Source of the DNA: Lichtheimia corymbifera B2541
Lineage: Eukaryota > Mucoromycota > Mucoromycetes > Mucorales > Lichtheimiaceae
Length of the DNA: 64,000 nt
NCBI GenBank assembly: GCA_000697475.1
Contig: JNEU01001073.1
Span: forward strand, 1 to 64,000
Direction: 5' to 3'
Under the pieces are notes generated by a model. The model saw only the letters and a list, made by a program, of their open reading frames with translations, was not told the origin of the DNA and did no database searches. Of the stretch, positions 42,087 through 53,537 are shown one piece after another. Numbering within the stretch: position 1 is the first letter of the stretch; every line of letters starts with the position of its first letter. The translations under genes were made by a program, and so were the position numbers.

Positions 42087-42455
42087 TAGAAAAACCAGCC
42101 AATGATTTGTATTACACACTAGAATAAGCAGCTGTTTGCATAAATGCTTTATAGACAACTTGAAACACTCTTTGATTATGTACAAACAAAAGAGAAAATA
42201 CAGAGAGCTTTATACGCAGAAAGAGAGTGAGAGAACGCCTAGTTGATTGTTGGCTCGATATAAGGGAGAAATATAGAGAGAGAGGTGTGTTATAAATGAT
42301 GGGTGAGCGCACCAGATGTCAGCATGCAAATAGCGTAGAGTGCTTGAAAGTAGACGAGGTCGATCTGAGGGATCAAAGCTATGAGATGAATCACATCCAC
42401 CGCCTGAAAAAGTTGAGGCTGGAATCACGCATACGCCAACCTTCGACTTGATGAG
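42087..42455. other. Non-coding, between two convergent genes
   Basis: 3' flanks of the hydrolase and CK2 beta genes. Contains a GAGAGA/GAAAGAGAGTGAGAGA purine tract near 42200-42300. No gene recognised. Confidence 0.5.
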
Positions 42456-42478
42456 TCAATCGTGCGAGTCGATCATCT

Positions 42479-43628
42479 TCACGTTGCTCCACCGCCTGCG
42501 ATGGGGCCGGCTACCGGCTGTATGAGAATACAAGGATCATTGTATACAAGTTTGGTCCTTACCCACCGCATTCATGTCTTGTGTTGCAATAACGTTGATA
42601 ATATCCTCCTCTTCCTCTTCTTCCTGATCCGCAACATCATCCTCAAATTCGTCATCGTCTTCATCGTCGCCCGTAGTACATTCACGAGGTCGCATACGAA
42701 GCCATTGCATTCTTGGACCGACGACCGACTTTTCATTGACACGGAAACCAAAGATACGTGGTTGATAAATGTGGCGTCGTGGTGCTGGTACCAAATCATT
42801 AAAGGATTGAAATAATAAATGTGCATACGTCGTTCCAAAATGGGCACCTAGAAGGAGAGAAAAAAGGGAGACGTCAATTCTTGATCCCATCGCACATCCA
42901 TCCAATCACCCTCCATACAGTACCATCCACATTTTGAGAAATCAAGCTTGGAGGATTGTATAAGTCCATACAACGAGGACAGTAGAGACGTACACCTTCA
43001 CGACCTGCTTCATCGTAACGGCCACAAGGAATAACAGGACATTTGCCGCAATAGACACGAGGACAAAAGCCAAATTGCTCGGCGAGATAACGTTCAGCCA
43101 TCAAACGAAGCCCGTTGCGTGTCAACAAGTAACGCTGATGAATCAAGCCATACAACATGGCAGCATAAGGCTCGACAACACTTGGATGTGCACGTTCACC
43201 ACTACGTCGTTTGGTGGCAATAGGTCGTTCCTTCCAAAAGCCATCATCCTCTTCTGACGGTTCCTCTTCTTCCTCTTCGTCCTCTTGGTCAGCAAGCTGA
43301 TCGTCATCTGAGGGCTCCTCTGGTTCCAAATCGAGAATCATTTCCAGGGCTTCGTCATAGTATGGTACAATGGCCGACAATCCTGTCAAGTTGAAGTCGT
43401 CTTGAATAAAGTCCTCGGGCACCTCTGCATAATACTCGTGTCCTGAGAGCGAACAGAACCAGCTAATCCAACTTTGCAATGAGCTGCCAGTGGTGGATAC
43501 CTGCGAGTCGTCATCTGAATAAAAAGAAAGCCCATCAGCACCAAGGAGTATCCCAACGGAAGGAGCTCTGGGGATTTGGAATAGTAAATACCATATACAG
43601 GATTCGCAGAAGGGAAGAATCGGTCCAT
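42479..43628 (-). CDS. CKB1: Casein kinase II regulatory (beta) subunit
   Basis: Regulatory subunit of protein kinase CK2, which dimerises through a zinc ribbon and binds two catalytic subunits. Exons: 43592-43628, 42924-43514, 42563-42847, and a short last exon beginning near 42510 or 42517. Landmarks: SWISWFCSLSGHEYYAEVPEDFIQDDFNLTGL, an acidic insert of about 35 residues, ERAHPSV..YGLIHQRYLLTRNGL, the zinc ribbon (C-x5-C in CPRVYCGKC and C-x2-C in YCPRC) and FGTTYAHLLFQSF. It carries an extended acidic C-terminus. The final exon is uncertain: one acceptor gives a 314-residue protein ending GGGAT, another a 324-residue one ending DSHD. Confidence 0.93.
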
Positions 43629-44249
43629 GGCAGATAATGACAAGAGGCTATAAATAAAGGCATGAGTCAAAAAGAGGTCCAAGTAGTATGAGGGAAAACA
43701 CGTACGTGTATTATTATGCACAGACACTCCAAAAGTGCGCGCCTGGGTGAGATAAAGGTGTGCACACACACAGCTCGCCATTTGCCCTTCAAAAGACCTG
43801 TGACGTTGGTTGGTTGGTTAGATAGATCACCCCTCCCACACACGCACACTCATTGCCTGATCCGTTTCGAATTCTATTATCACCAAATGATAAGGACAAT
43901 GAAATACAATCCATCCCAAATTAATAAAGAAAGCTATCTTGGGTCATCCATGCAATCTACATTTACAATCACCCGCCCAATACCTAACTGGTACCTTGAT
44001 TGTTCCCAAACCAATTGCTTGAAGTAGTTAGCAGCTTGCTGTCTTTTTTTCCCACTTGCCTTGTTTTGAAGGCATCTATACATCCGATGTTTCACTCACG
44101 TGCTTCCTATTATCATCATTTGAAAGAGAGAAGGTACATTAATTTCACTCACTGGGTTAATCTCTCTCACCAAGATCTTTTTTAATACGAATTGGATATT
44201 AGATAACAGTACTGCATGTGTCCCATAGGATATAACTTTGTCAGCATCA
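43629..44249. other. Non-coding, upstream of CK2 beta gene
   Basis: Presumed CK2 beta promoter. Near 44147-44172 lies a short stray minisatellite fragment (TCACTCACTGGGTTAATCTC). No gene recognised. Confidence 0.5.
44147..44172 (-). repeat. Isolated minisatellite fragment
   Basis: One to one and a half units of the 18-base repeat found at 39366-40250 and 46431-46815, in the reverse orientation (TCACTCACTGGGTTAATCTC). Confidence 0.75.
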
Positions 44250-44440
44250 ATCTTTTAATCATACTCAAAGCATTCACCAGTACATTCGCACGATTTGCTC
44301 CAGATACGTCTTTCGGAGCACTGGATGGTGATACACCAAGACCAGCAGTGTACCAGCCCAAGGTAGTTTTTTGGGGATTGACTCTTAGGTGCAAGTCGTA
44401 CATGCTGCAGTAAATCTCCTTGTCAAGAATAATTTGAGAT
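44250..44440 (-). pseudogene. eIF3f-like fragment
   Basis: On the minus strand, bases about 44440 down to 44330 read as IILDKEIYCSMYDLHLRVNP and then QKTTLGWYTAG, which resembles the MPN-domain start of translation factor eIF3 subunit f (animal [21 protein letters not shown]). The expected rest of the gene (HEYY region, dimer helices) is missing on either side, and the following residues do not match. Most likely a displaced gene remnant; a short unrelated open frame remains possible. Confidence 0.45.
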
Positions 44441-44567
44441 TGCTTTTTATCATTATGTACACAGAAACAGGGATAGCAAAAGTGATGGATGGATAATGAG
44501 TGTTGGAATATAGTGAATGGGAATAGTATGTAATTAAAAAGATGGGTTGCGGTAAGTTTGGTGTTGC

Positions 44568-46298
44568 TCAGCGGCCAATTGTCAAAGAAAACTTTCGTTT
44601 CTTGGATGCACGAGCTTGATGTTTGTCAGGCATAATTGGAACAGTAGGGCAACGATTATAGGACCTGTCATGTTTCGAATTGACACACAAAGTTTTGTGG
44701 ATTGATGAAACCAAGATTAGGTCATCCAGGCGACCAAGCAGATTGAGAAGCTCATCCTTCCTCTTGGGAATTTCGAATGATGTGAGCTCGGTAAACGTGT
44801 ATAGATTGTCTGATTGCAAGTGCATGACAAAGAAGGTGATCGTGGTGCCTAATAAGGAAAGCGTGTTCAGTAATTCAACAAGTCAAATGATGTACTTTTT
44901 TTCACTCACTGACAACTTGGAAGCCCATAGTGACTTCTAAACCAAACTCATCCAGTGCATCTTTGCAAAAAATGGCGATGCGGTAGAAATCCTCGACAAG
45001 CATAGTAGGTGATATGTTCTTATCCGCCTTGATTTCGCCGTACACGTTTGTGTACGCATATTCATATGATTCATAGACGTCAATTTTGTAATCTGGTCGG
45101 GTGTTGAAGTCGCTGTCATGCTGCTCTGAGTCTGAGACCAGATTTGAGCTACAAAGTATGACTGAGCCAGGAGAAATTTATAGTCGTCACAATGCTTACC
45201 AGTGTGCAATCCTTGTTGGTTGCTTCGACCCCAGCAAACCGTGAATCAGTGGATGCACATAGCTCGCCGATAAGTGGGCTTCTGATATTGGCTTTATGTG
45301 GCAATCATACAAATGTGGAATCCTTTCAAAACATTAAATGAGAGACCATTAACCAAGAGGTCATTTTTGGAGCTTACATGGTGGCTAATGCAAGTAGAAC
45401 ATGCTTTTCATTCTCGGGGGCCTGGGAGCAAAGAAGGTAGATCTTGGATAATGTCACTTCCTCAGTTACTGTGTCGTTTTTGAACTCCTAAGCGTTTTAG
45501 ATACAGATACACGACCGATTAAAATAACAGAAATTGGATATACGTTGAAACGTACCATGAGTATATCCTTCACCTTGAGGAACAAACTTTGATCGAATGT
45601 TTTTCTGTGATACAATGTTGCAAATAAGTCATGGCGCATGGCCTTAAGAAGCTGCGGAGGGAAGATTTCAGGGGGCAGATTCTTGTAGTCATGGCGTTCT
45701 TGTAAAACCAAGATACCGGAATGTGACCTAACAACCATTGTTAACGCACAGAGCCACATCAATTTGATTCGGTTTCATTTTGATGCCAAATCAACTTACA
45801 ACAGGTCATTAAAATGATCGACTAAATCCATTTCAGATCCAGATCGATTGGCGCATAAAGTCCGATATTGATGAAATTTAAGTGATATGTCTTCAGCGCT
45901 GACTATCCAGTGATTTTCGTCGTTTGACAGCGGGCAAGCGAACTCGCTAAAGAGCAATAATGTAAGCGTTGAATAACGAGAAAGAAGAGAAAAAATGGGG
46001 ATCACAGAACTTACGTGACATGAGCGTTATCCGTGTGGGTAGCCAAATCAACTTTATTATCGAAGACCTCGACGCAGGAGATACAAGCCATCTTGACAGT
46101 TGCATCCGGGAATGCTTTCAAGTTGGCGTCGTTCCAAACGCGCTGTCCATCCTTCATTTTATCTCCCCTTTGGCGAGAGGGTACAAGTTTCTTGTGAGAT
46201 GTGAAAATATGGTTTCGGCACTTCTGGAACGATGCGAATGTATCCTGGGTGCAATACGGGCATGTCTTTTTTATAAGAAGAACTGATTGTGTGCTCAT
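44568..46298 (-). CDS. Hypothetical protein with two C2H2-type zinc fingers
   Basis: Predicted 451-residue protein of unknown function. Seven exons, all phase-consistent: 46015-46298, 45800-45946, 45556-45727, 45378-45487, 45200-45322, 44910-45148, 44568-44848. Start MSTQSVLLIKKTCPYC. Two fingers of C-x2-C-x12-H-x4-H form lie at the N-terminus (CPYCTQ...CRNHIFTSH and CISCVE...THTDNAH). The C-terminal half (KIDVYESYEYAYTNVYGEIK, FYRIAIFCKDALDEFGL, SFEIPKRKDELLNLLGRLDD) looks like a lineage-restricted Mucoromycota family, with a basic end (KKRKF) that could be a nuclear signal. It sits between two minisatellite arrays and lacks an obvious operonic or pathway partner. Confidence 0.75.
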
Positions 46299-46335
46299 GG
46301 CGACGAAGGAAATGGGGAAGTAAAAGGCTGCGCAG

Positions 46336-46404
46336 CGAAAAACGGGTAAGGTGTAGCCAAGGCAAAAACGAAAAACGGGTAAGGGGTAGGTAACCAAGGC
46401 AACA
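46336..46404. repeat. Short direct repeat upstream of zinc-finger gene
   Basis: Two imperfect copies of GAAAAACGGGTAAGGTGTAG followed by CCAAGGCAA lie about 32 bases apart, 40-105 bases upstream of the start codon at 46298. Could be a tandem regulatory element or a simple duplication. Confidence 0.6.
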
Positions 46405-46430
46405 GCCCGCCATTTTTAGGAAAATCCAAT

Positions 46431-46815
46431 AATCTCACTCACCGGGTTAATCTCACTTGCCAGGTTAATCTCATTGTTTGTGTTAACTTTTTCTCAAAGT
46501 CATCGTATCTTTTAACAGTTGAATGTGTTTTTTACTAACGAGAGTGTTTCACTTTTCACAGGAACGGTCATGGTGAGTGTTTATGCGATAGGGGTAAATG
46601 GTAATCAGCACCAGGTTAATCTCATTCACTGGGTTAATCTCACTCACTGGGTTAATCTCACTCACTGGGTTAATCTCACTCACTGGGTTAATCTCACTCA
46701 CTGGGTTAATCTCACTCACTGGGTTAATCTCATTCACTGGGTTAATCTCGGTCACGGGGTTAATCTCACTCTCACTGGGTTAATCTCGCTCACTGGGTTA
46801 ATCTCACTCATTTAG
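46431..46815 (-). repeat. 18-base minisatellite, second locus (inverted)
   Basis: Same 18-base unit as 39366-40250 but on the opposite strand (TCACTCACTGGGTTAATC). About three diverged units at 46431-46484 and about eleven units at 46611-46812, separated by 126 bases of other sequence. One unit is expanded (CTCACTCTCACTGGG near 46768). Confidence 0.93.
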
Positions 46816-46864
46816 TTCACAAATTGGAAACTGATAGCCCATTACTCCTAATCACCTTTTTTTA

Positions 46865-47390
46865 CCAATACAATGCATGTGAACGATTCTGCTGCTCTAG
46901 CCCATCATTTCAAGCTTTCAACTTTCTTGATCCGAGAGGATTTACTAGCAACGCTCAAACAAAAGAAGTATCATCCAAAGGCATCAGAAAAATCAATTTG
47001 GATTTCCCGTTCTTCCACCCCCAGTTTTATTCCCTTCAAGTACAACTACCACCTGCGAACGATTGTGCTGCTTCAGCCCACCATGTCAATCCTACAACTG
47101 CCTTGATCCGAGAGTCTTTTACTGAATGGCAAGTCCATGGCATAGTACACCCCACGACAACTCCCGCGTTTCATGACACTTCACCTTCTCTTGTACAATC
47201 CTCGACCGCGATCAATCGTACGAGCTGTTGCCATTAGCAAGGTCTTCACTCCATTTTCTCCCAAATCACTTGCAGCAACTTGCATTGCAGCCGGCTTTTA
47301 CGTGAACAGCAGATAGCCATGATATAGGAGCAGCTTTATTTTACGTGTAACAACTTGATTAAATACATACAACTTCTTATGGATATCCCC
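46865..47390 (+). repeat. Dispersed repeat, copy B
   Basis: Bases 47040-47390 match copy A at 2580-2940. In addition 46870-46945 (GAACGATTCTGCTGC...TTGATCCGAGAG) is an internal partial duplicate of 47057-47120 (GAACGATTGTGCTGC...TTGATCCGAGAG). Copy B directly follows the minisatellite. Frames read NDCAASAHH and LIRESFTEWQVHG, again suggesting a decayed coding element. Confidence 0.7.
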
Positions 47391-49630
47391 ATATCAACCA
47401 TCAACTACTACTATTGCGCAATACAAGCATTCTTTATCTGGTTGAGCTGCGACAGAAAGTGAACAAGCTAGTGATTGACCAACTGACGGATGGGAAAGGA
47501 AGCGATCACAGAAGTTCTTTGTATCAACGTATTGGACTTACATTGCTTATGGATGGATGGATGCAATCAAGCACAGTGATGGGTGATCCTGAAATGTCGA
47601 TTCGATTACTTGGCACGTCGTCAGCAGGAAGAATGGATCATGCTGCGTGGATGCGGCTGGGATGCATGATGGATTATTGGATGGCGTGGATGAGGCGGCT
47701 TGTATCTTTGACAAAAATCAGTTTGCTGCCATGGATGATATTGGATGATGGAGCCAGGGCACGTGCAGCAAATAGTTTGAAATCATGGGTGAAGACGTTT
47801 ATGACGGCGGCACTCAAGGATGCAATGACAAAATGATACCCGCTGATTCTATACGATCCACTTGGTTGGTTTCTGGAATGAAGGATAGGAACTTGAAGGG
47901 CGGAAAGCGAGATTTGATCATCCACATCATTGCATTGACACACCTTTTTTCCTTTGTTACATTACATTCTCCAAAGCATCCTTGTTCATATGCTGATAGA
48001 CGATAGGCAGTGGCGATTCTTAGCGGACTGCACACAGGTTTAAATAGACGTTTGTATTTTCAAAGATAATAAACCCAGAGAAACGATACCCAACAATCAT
48101 GCTTGTTACAGAAGCTTAGTCCATTGTAAGCTTAAATCACGTTTAAGAAGAGCGAGCTCTGATATAATGTGGCACGAGTACATACATATGCTCACGTATG
48201 ACAAATTTAAGCATGCGCTAATCAGTTTTGGCGAGGGTGTCTTTTTACTTTGCGTTAGGTAAACTTCAAAGGAGGCCATCACTTTTGATCATTTGCGTTT
48301 TGCCTTTGCTCATTGTATTTACCGTATTGCTTAAATTGAAAGTTTCTCATTATGATACAGGTGCATGATCCATTTCAAATAAGGTACGTGGTTTCATGTA
48401 GACATTACATGGAACGGGGTGCTACGGCTCATGACTTCCCTATAAGGTCCAAGCGCGATCCTTTAAAGAGCAAAGTAAAAAACGCTCTTGGCAAAATCGA
48501 TATATCCCGCAACGCAAAATGGAGACTCGTGTCACGCAAAGATGTAAAAAACCAAGCACAAGATTTAAGTAAAGTCCATTACTGTCAGTTGACAGAGCCA
48601 AACCACACATTACACGCATGCACATCCAAATGGGGTAAGTGCAAATAAAGGCAACTCCTCCTCGTCACGAATCGCATGCAAGCTCCCGCACGCTCCCATG
48701 CCACAATTCCTGCGTCCCTGTCAACCTTGTTTATTACTTTTATCCATTTTCATGCATCACTATTCATATCACCATCATCATCATCGTCATCATACTCAAA
48801 ATAATACCTCAGCATTATCGATGTCTATATCGGTAGAGTAACGTTGAATACGTGTCATATCGGATCTCATGGCGGAAGTCTGGCCTTGTTTCAGAAAACG
48901 ACGCGATCGACACTTTAAAAAAGCTGGTGTTACTGGTGGCTGTTGCGGAATTGATCCGAATTGTTGGGTGCGCCGAAATATGGTTTCCGGGCAACACAAT
49001 GACATCAAGCTGACCTTTTAATTCAAAATATGATGGCAACAGAAATACATGGAAATCTTGTCATCATAAACAGTAACAAGGGGGTTGATGATAATAATGA
49101 TGAAGGGGAATTGGGGGGAAGGGAGAATTGGTGGGAAGGCAACCACGCAGCAGCAACAAAAGGATGACACCACAGAGTGTGAGTGACAGCATGATTGCAT
49201 CACTTTTTGTGCTGACGGCATGCATGCACTTTTTATGCACCATCACAAATAGATGTCATAGTAATGAGAAAGGGCAGGGCAGGATCCGATTATGAAAATA
49301 GGGGGAGGAATGATGATGAGCTTAAGGAATGCAGCAGCATCACAAATCAACGAATTGACCCAAGTGTGCGAAAACAGTAATGGTGCTGCTAGGATGGGAT
49401 GGTTCCATGGAATCACAAGGAAACAACCAATTACACAAATAAAAGATTAAGGCCATTCATGATGCCAAAGCAACGAGATCGATGAGAGCATCATTATCAT
49501 CATCATCCCCCAATGAGAAACAGTCCCCCTGACTGACATCAGGGAAAGCATGTCATCATAACACTGTGTCAATGCCTCGTCCAAATTTGGCACATGACAT
49601 CATTTGCATCTCCCTCCGCTCCCCAAAACG

Positions 49631-49638
49631 TATATAAA
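49631..49638 (+). promoter_or_regulatory. TATA box of bZIP gene
   Basis: TATATAAA lies 107 bases before the start codon at 49738, in a plausible position for a fungal core promoter. Confidence 0.55.
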
Positions 49639-49737
49639 CAGCACCTTTTTTTGGGTTTCCTTTGTTCCACGCCACACACACTTTTACTTTTTTACACGCT
49701 ACTTGTTGACAAGACATTTACACACACACACGTCACC

Positions 49738-50184
49738 ATGACCTCTTCACGACAATGCATGTCTATTGATGCCATCATCTGCAACCCTTCTCATCATCAC
49801 CATCAGTCAGCTGTACCAGCCGACGTTGCCATGACCACCACAGAGGCACCACCTTCACCTCCAGAATCCACCTTCAGTATGCCTACATCACCCCCACCAT
49901 CACCTTTGATGAACAATGCATCCAAACGATCATCCACATCTTCAACGTCGGGTACCACTGCTGAACGTCGCCATCGAAACAAAATCGCATCAGCCAAGTA
50001 TCGCGCTAAAAAACAAGAAAACATGCGCTCGATGGCAAACAAATTAGCCCAAGTGACAGCTGAAAATGCATCCTTGCAGCATCAACTGAGCCAAGCACTG
50101 GAAGACAATGAAGCACTGCGGAGACTTTGTAAATCAATGATGACTTCCTCCCATCAACAACAACAGCAGCAGCCAGCAGCATAA
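49738..50184 (+). CDS. bZIP transcription factor (Cys3/Met28-like)
   Basis: Predicted 148-residue intronless bZIP protein. The start is in a strong context (GTCACCATGACC). Ser/Thr/Pro-rich N-terminal half with PPSPPES and PTSPPPSP motifs, then the basic region RRHRNKIASAKYRAKKQEN (about residues 80-98) and a zipper through about 130, ending in a short Gln run. The basic region form RN-x3-SAKYRAKK is that of Cys3/MetR/Met28-type sulfur regulators rather than Gcn4 or Atf1. DNA target and partner are not shown by the sequence. A sulfite reductase gene lies 16 kb away, a typical target of such factors, but linkage alone does not show regulation. Confidence 0.88.
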   Translation: MTSSRQCMSIDAIICNPSHHHHQSAVPADVAMTTTEAPPSPPESTFSMPTSPPPSPLMNNASKRSSTSSTSGTTAERRHRNKIASAKYRAKKQENMRSMANKLAQVTAENASLQHQLSQALEDNEALRRLCKSMMTSSHQQQQQQPAA

Positions 50185-51335
50185 AAAAGTTGCGTGCCCA
50201 TCTCATCATCATTCTTCTTCTCCTCCTCTTGCTTTTTCTTTTTGTCCTCTTCCCCCTTTATGCACATTAGCTTACCATTTTCCCTGTTTATGTTTGTCTC
50301 TCATGATTTTTGTATATAACCTCTCTCATTTGCATACCCCCATTGAGTCTTCGTTTATGATCACGTTTCATAAAAACAGCTAGCATATTTCAAAAGAGTC
50401 ATTATTTGTCCATGCCGAGAAGTTTGTGTAACATCTGAGCAATAATCATGACGAAACGTATCACCATGCCATTGCGAATGGTATGCACCCAAAAATATGT
50501 CCTTGTGTAACACGATCGTCAATGATACTGCTGTTGGCGTCATGGATCGCGTAACGCCGTCATGGGAAAAAGGGTAACCCAGGACACACATCATCATCAG
50601 CTGCATAATGATACTACTGCATGGTGGGGGTAATTGCAGATCATGATGACATTGCCATGATAGATCTACTATGATGTGATGATGATGATGATCTCGGCTG
50701 TTGCCACCCTCCGTCGTCGTAGTAGTAGTAGTAACATGGTTACAACTTTGGATCTAAACTCTGATGGGAAATAAACAAACTTTTAAAGTTCTCCCAGTTT
50801 TTAGGTACGTACATTGGATGAAAAGAGAGCTAAAGCAAGTACCATGATATAACGGGAAGAGAAATCTCTGGAAATATCTAAAGCAGCATGATTTATCGTT
50901 TGGTTTGCAACTACTGCATGCATTTATTATGATAGGTTGATAATGCCTGATAGGTCAGACTAAACTAATATCAGCAAGTGTATGTATGACATTGACGTTG
51001 CAATCATTCGTCGGATGGTGGGTCATAAGGATTGTCAAAGAAAGTGTCATCAAGTGAGCCATGTATCATTATTCATCATGCAGTGGTAAAAAGTGGCGGA
51101 GCATGTCCTCTTCCTCCTCCTTCTTTTCCGACGACGACCACAATGGCGAGGGATATGAATACACCAATGTCCATGGAATACGGGAAAAAAAAAGCCACGT
51201 TGAAAGGTCCATCACCATTGATCATGCCGCAGTAGTAGTGCCATCGCAATTACCATACAAGTTAAGCCTCTTATCGCTATGCTAGTCGTTGTTTGACTCT
51301 CAGCACGACATCCCCGCTTGTTCTTTTTGCCTCCC
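50185..51335. other. Non-coding between bZIP and ankyrin-BTB genes
   Basis: No gene supported. Contains GATGAT and GTAGTAGTAG short runs near 50680-50740. Confidence 0.5.
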
Positions 51336-53537
51336 ATGGGAAAGAAGCCAATTGTCACCAAGAGTCACATTATGAAGTTGGCCTCTCAAGAGGCGATCGC
51401 CGATCGAGAAACGGGGGCATCGAGGCGAAACAGCTGGATAGAAAACGAACCGACGCTCACTGAAGATTCGGCCAACGTATTCGACGAGTTGTGCAATGCT
51501 ACCAAAGAAGGTATGATTCCCAAATGCTTTTGCTCATGTTCACGCGCTCACTCGTGTTCTATGTATAGGCGACTTGGAAAAAACGGAAAGTCTTGTGCGT
51601 AACTTTGGTGCTCCTATCAATATGGTTGATAACTTCCAATGCAATCCACTTTATTATGCTTGTAAGTTGGGGATGGTGATGGTGATGATGATGAATAGGC
51701 TCTGATACTCTGTCTCTAGGTCTATGTGGTCACTATGAGGTCAAACTAGGAAAGGGTGATGGTGATGATGGTGGATGATGATACTAATAGCGGTTTTTAT
51801 ATGCGCAGGTTGTCAAATTTCTGCTGGAGAATGGCGGTAAGGCTGGAATTCAAGAGCCCCCAATATATGCAGCATATGCTAATCGGCATACAACACAGCT
51901 CAATGCGATCCAAACACCTTTACAGGGTAAGCAGGGTGACATGGTGGAAAGTGTGATGTGGATAGCTAATGTGGTGATGGTATTGCATAGCGAACGATGT
52001 CTCTATGGTGCATTGAACGATAAGGTGTGTTTGTGTGAAAGATCCAAGTGGTGGATGTGCGTACTCAACGATTGGGCGATATAGATTCGACGACTCTTGC
52101 GATCCTACAAGTTCTCCAAAGCAATCAATGAGAATCAGGCAAGTACTATGGAACCTATCATGGGCGATTGCTTATCCGTTGTGTGAATATTGTAGCCGTA
52201 TCTTCAATTCTTGACGGATTTACACGATGATCATCCTTATCACGACCTTACCTTTGTTATATCCGACATGTTCAACGACACCGAATTCCCTGTACAACGA
52301 TTTGTAATGGCTGCACGATCCAAATACTTCCGTGAGCAACTACTGGGTCGATGGTGGAATCAATCGACAGTGAAACTTTCATCCAAATTGGTCAATGCGA
52401 CGGCATTTGCTTCAGTCTTACAATATCTATATACCGGTCAGCTTGTCGATATCAACAGCGATATATTGGAGAACATGATCTTTGTCAGCAAGCATTTGCA
52501 TATGCCAGACTTGCAGGCTCGATGTGAAGAGTTACTACAAGAGGGAAAGACATCCAAGAATGCTCTGCGTGCACAGGATGCCAAAGAAATGGCCAAGATT
52601 CGAAACGACTATGAAGCCTTTTTGGAGACATTGTTTGCGTTTGCCGCCCATGTCAACAGGAGCGACAAGGACAGCCATCTTTATACAGTGACTCAGTCAT
52701 GGCTCGAGCAACCTGATGAAGAAAAGATAAACGACACGCCACCACCACCACCACCACCACCAGAGGCAACCTTTGCAGATGTCGGCATCTTGATTGACAA
52801 TATTGTATTCCCATGCCACAAGGCCTTTTTATGTCGCACTCAGTTTTTCGATATTATGTTGGAAGGCACCTTTTCTGAAGCGGATGTCCAAACCTCGTGT
52901 ATTCGTTACAGCCAAGGACGCGAGTTACATTTACCCTTGGTTGAGCTCCATGAAGTATCGGCCGAAGCCTTTGGCTATGTCATGGAATACTTGTATACGG
53001 ATCGATGCACCATTCCAGTGGAGGAGGCTTACGATGTATTGCTCGCAGCGGATATGCTTATGCTCGATCGTCTCAAATCCATTGCAGCTATCGCATTGAC
53101 TACACCCGATGAGCCTATACTTGATATTTACGACTTGACGCGCACGGCAGTAAGTCTCAATGTCGATCGACTTGAACAATGGTGCATTCGTTACTTTGCC
53201 GATCATTTGGATGATTACATCAAGGAAAAACGATTTCACGACCTTATTCGCGAGAGTGCTCAATCCATTGCAGGACGCCAGGAAACAGGTAAACACATTG
53301 ATGACTTTAAGGAGATCACTCGTAGACTGAAGATGGTGCAATATAGATTCAATTCCTCTCATTGATGATCTACGCTACTTTTTGGGCAAGAAATATTGCA
53401 TTTTTGAAGAAGATATGAATCCAGAAGGACGTGTTTCTGAGGAATACAAGGACACGTGGACTGAATTGGAGACGCTGTACAATGAAAAGTTAGAGATGTT
53501 AGATAATATCCTCGAATCTCTGGGATTAGAAGCTTAG
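51336..53537 (+). CDS. Ankyrin repeat and BTB/POZ protein (ABTB1-like)
   Basis: Predicted 571-residue protein like human ABTB1 and yeast Btb1-type proteins, probable substrate adaptors for Cul3 ubiquitin ligases. Nine exons: 51336-51510, 51569-51661, 51720-51739, 51809-51836, 51899-51926, 51991-52024, 52085-52138, 52196-53288, 53347-53537. N-terminal ankyrin repeats (GDLEKTESLVRNFGAPINMVD, NPLYYACLCGHYEVVKFLLENGA, GERCLYGALND) are followed by two BTB domains (about 150-260 and 330-430; HDLTFVISD, FPVQRFVMAARSKYF; VGILIDNIVFPCHKAFL). A Pro-8 run lies between them. The C-terminus (DSIPLIDDLRYFL, LDNILESLGLEA) matches ABTB1. One exon is 20 bases and the seventh intron has a GCAAGT donor; only that choice keeps NQPYLQFLTDL in frame. 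Confidence 0.92.

Larger units (their letters stand above)
46299..49737. other. Repeat-rich, gene-poor region
   Basis: Holds the second minisatellite locus and the second dispersed-repeat copy (listed separately), a direct repeat near 46336-46404 and, from 47.4 to 49.7 kb, sequence without a supportable gene. An open frame of 140 codons at 47414-47836 has no family match. The last 150 bases before 49738 form a promoter with a TATA element. Confidence 0.5.

Noticed and set aside
39366..46815. CRISPR-like repeats
   Set aside because: Units are directly adjacent without spacers and the genome is eukaryotic.
47414..47836. A 140-codon open frame downstream of dispersed repeat copy B
   Set aside because: Composition is dominated by repeated GATGGATG-type words, there is no family resemblance, and the other frame gives equally plausible text.
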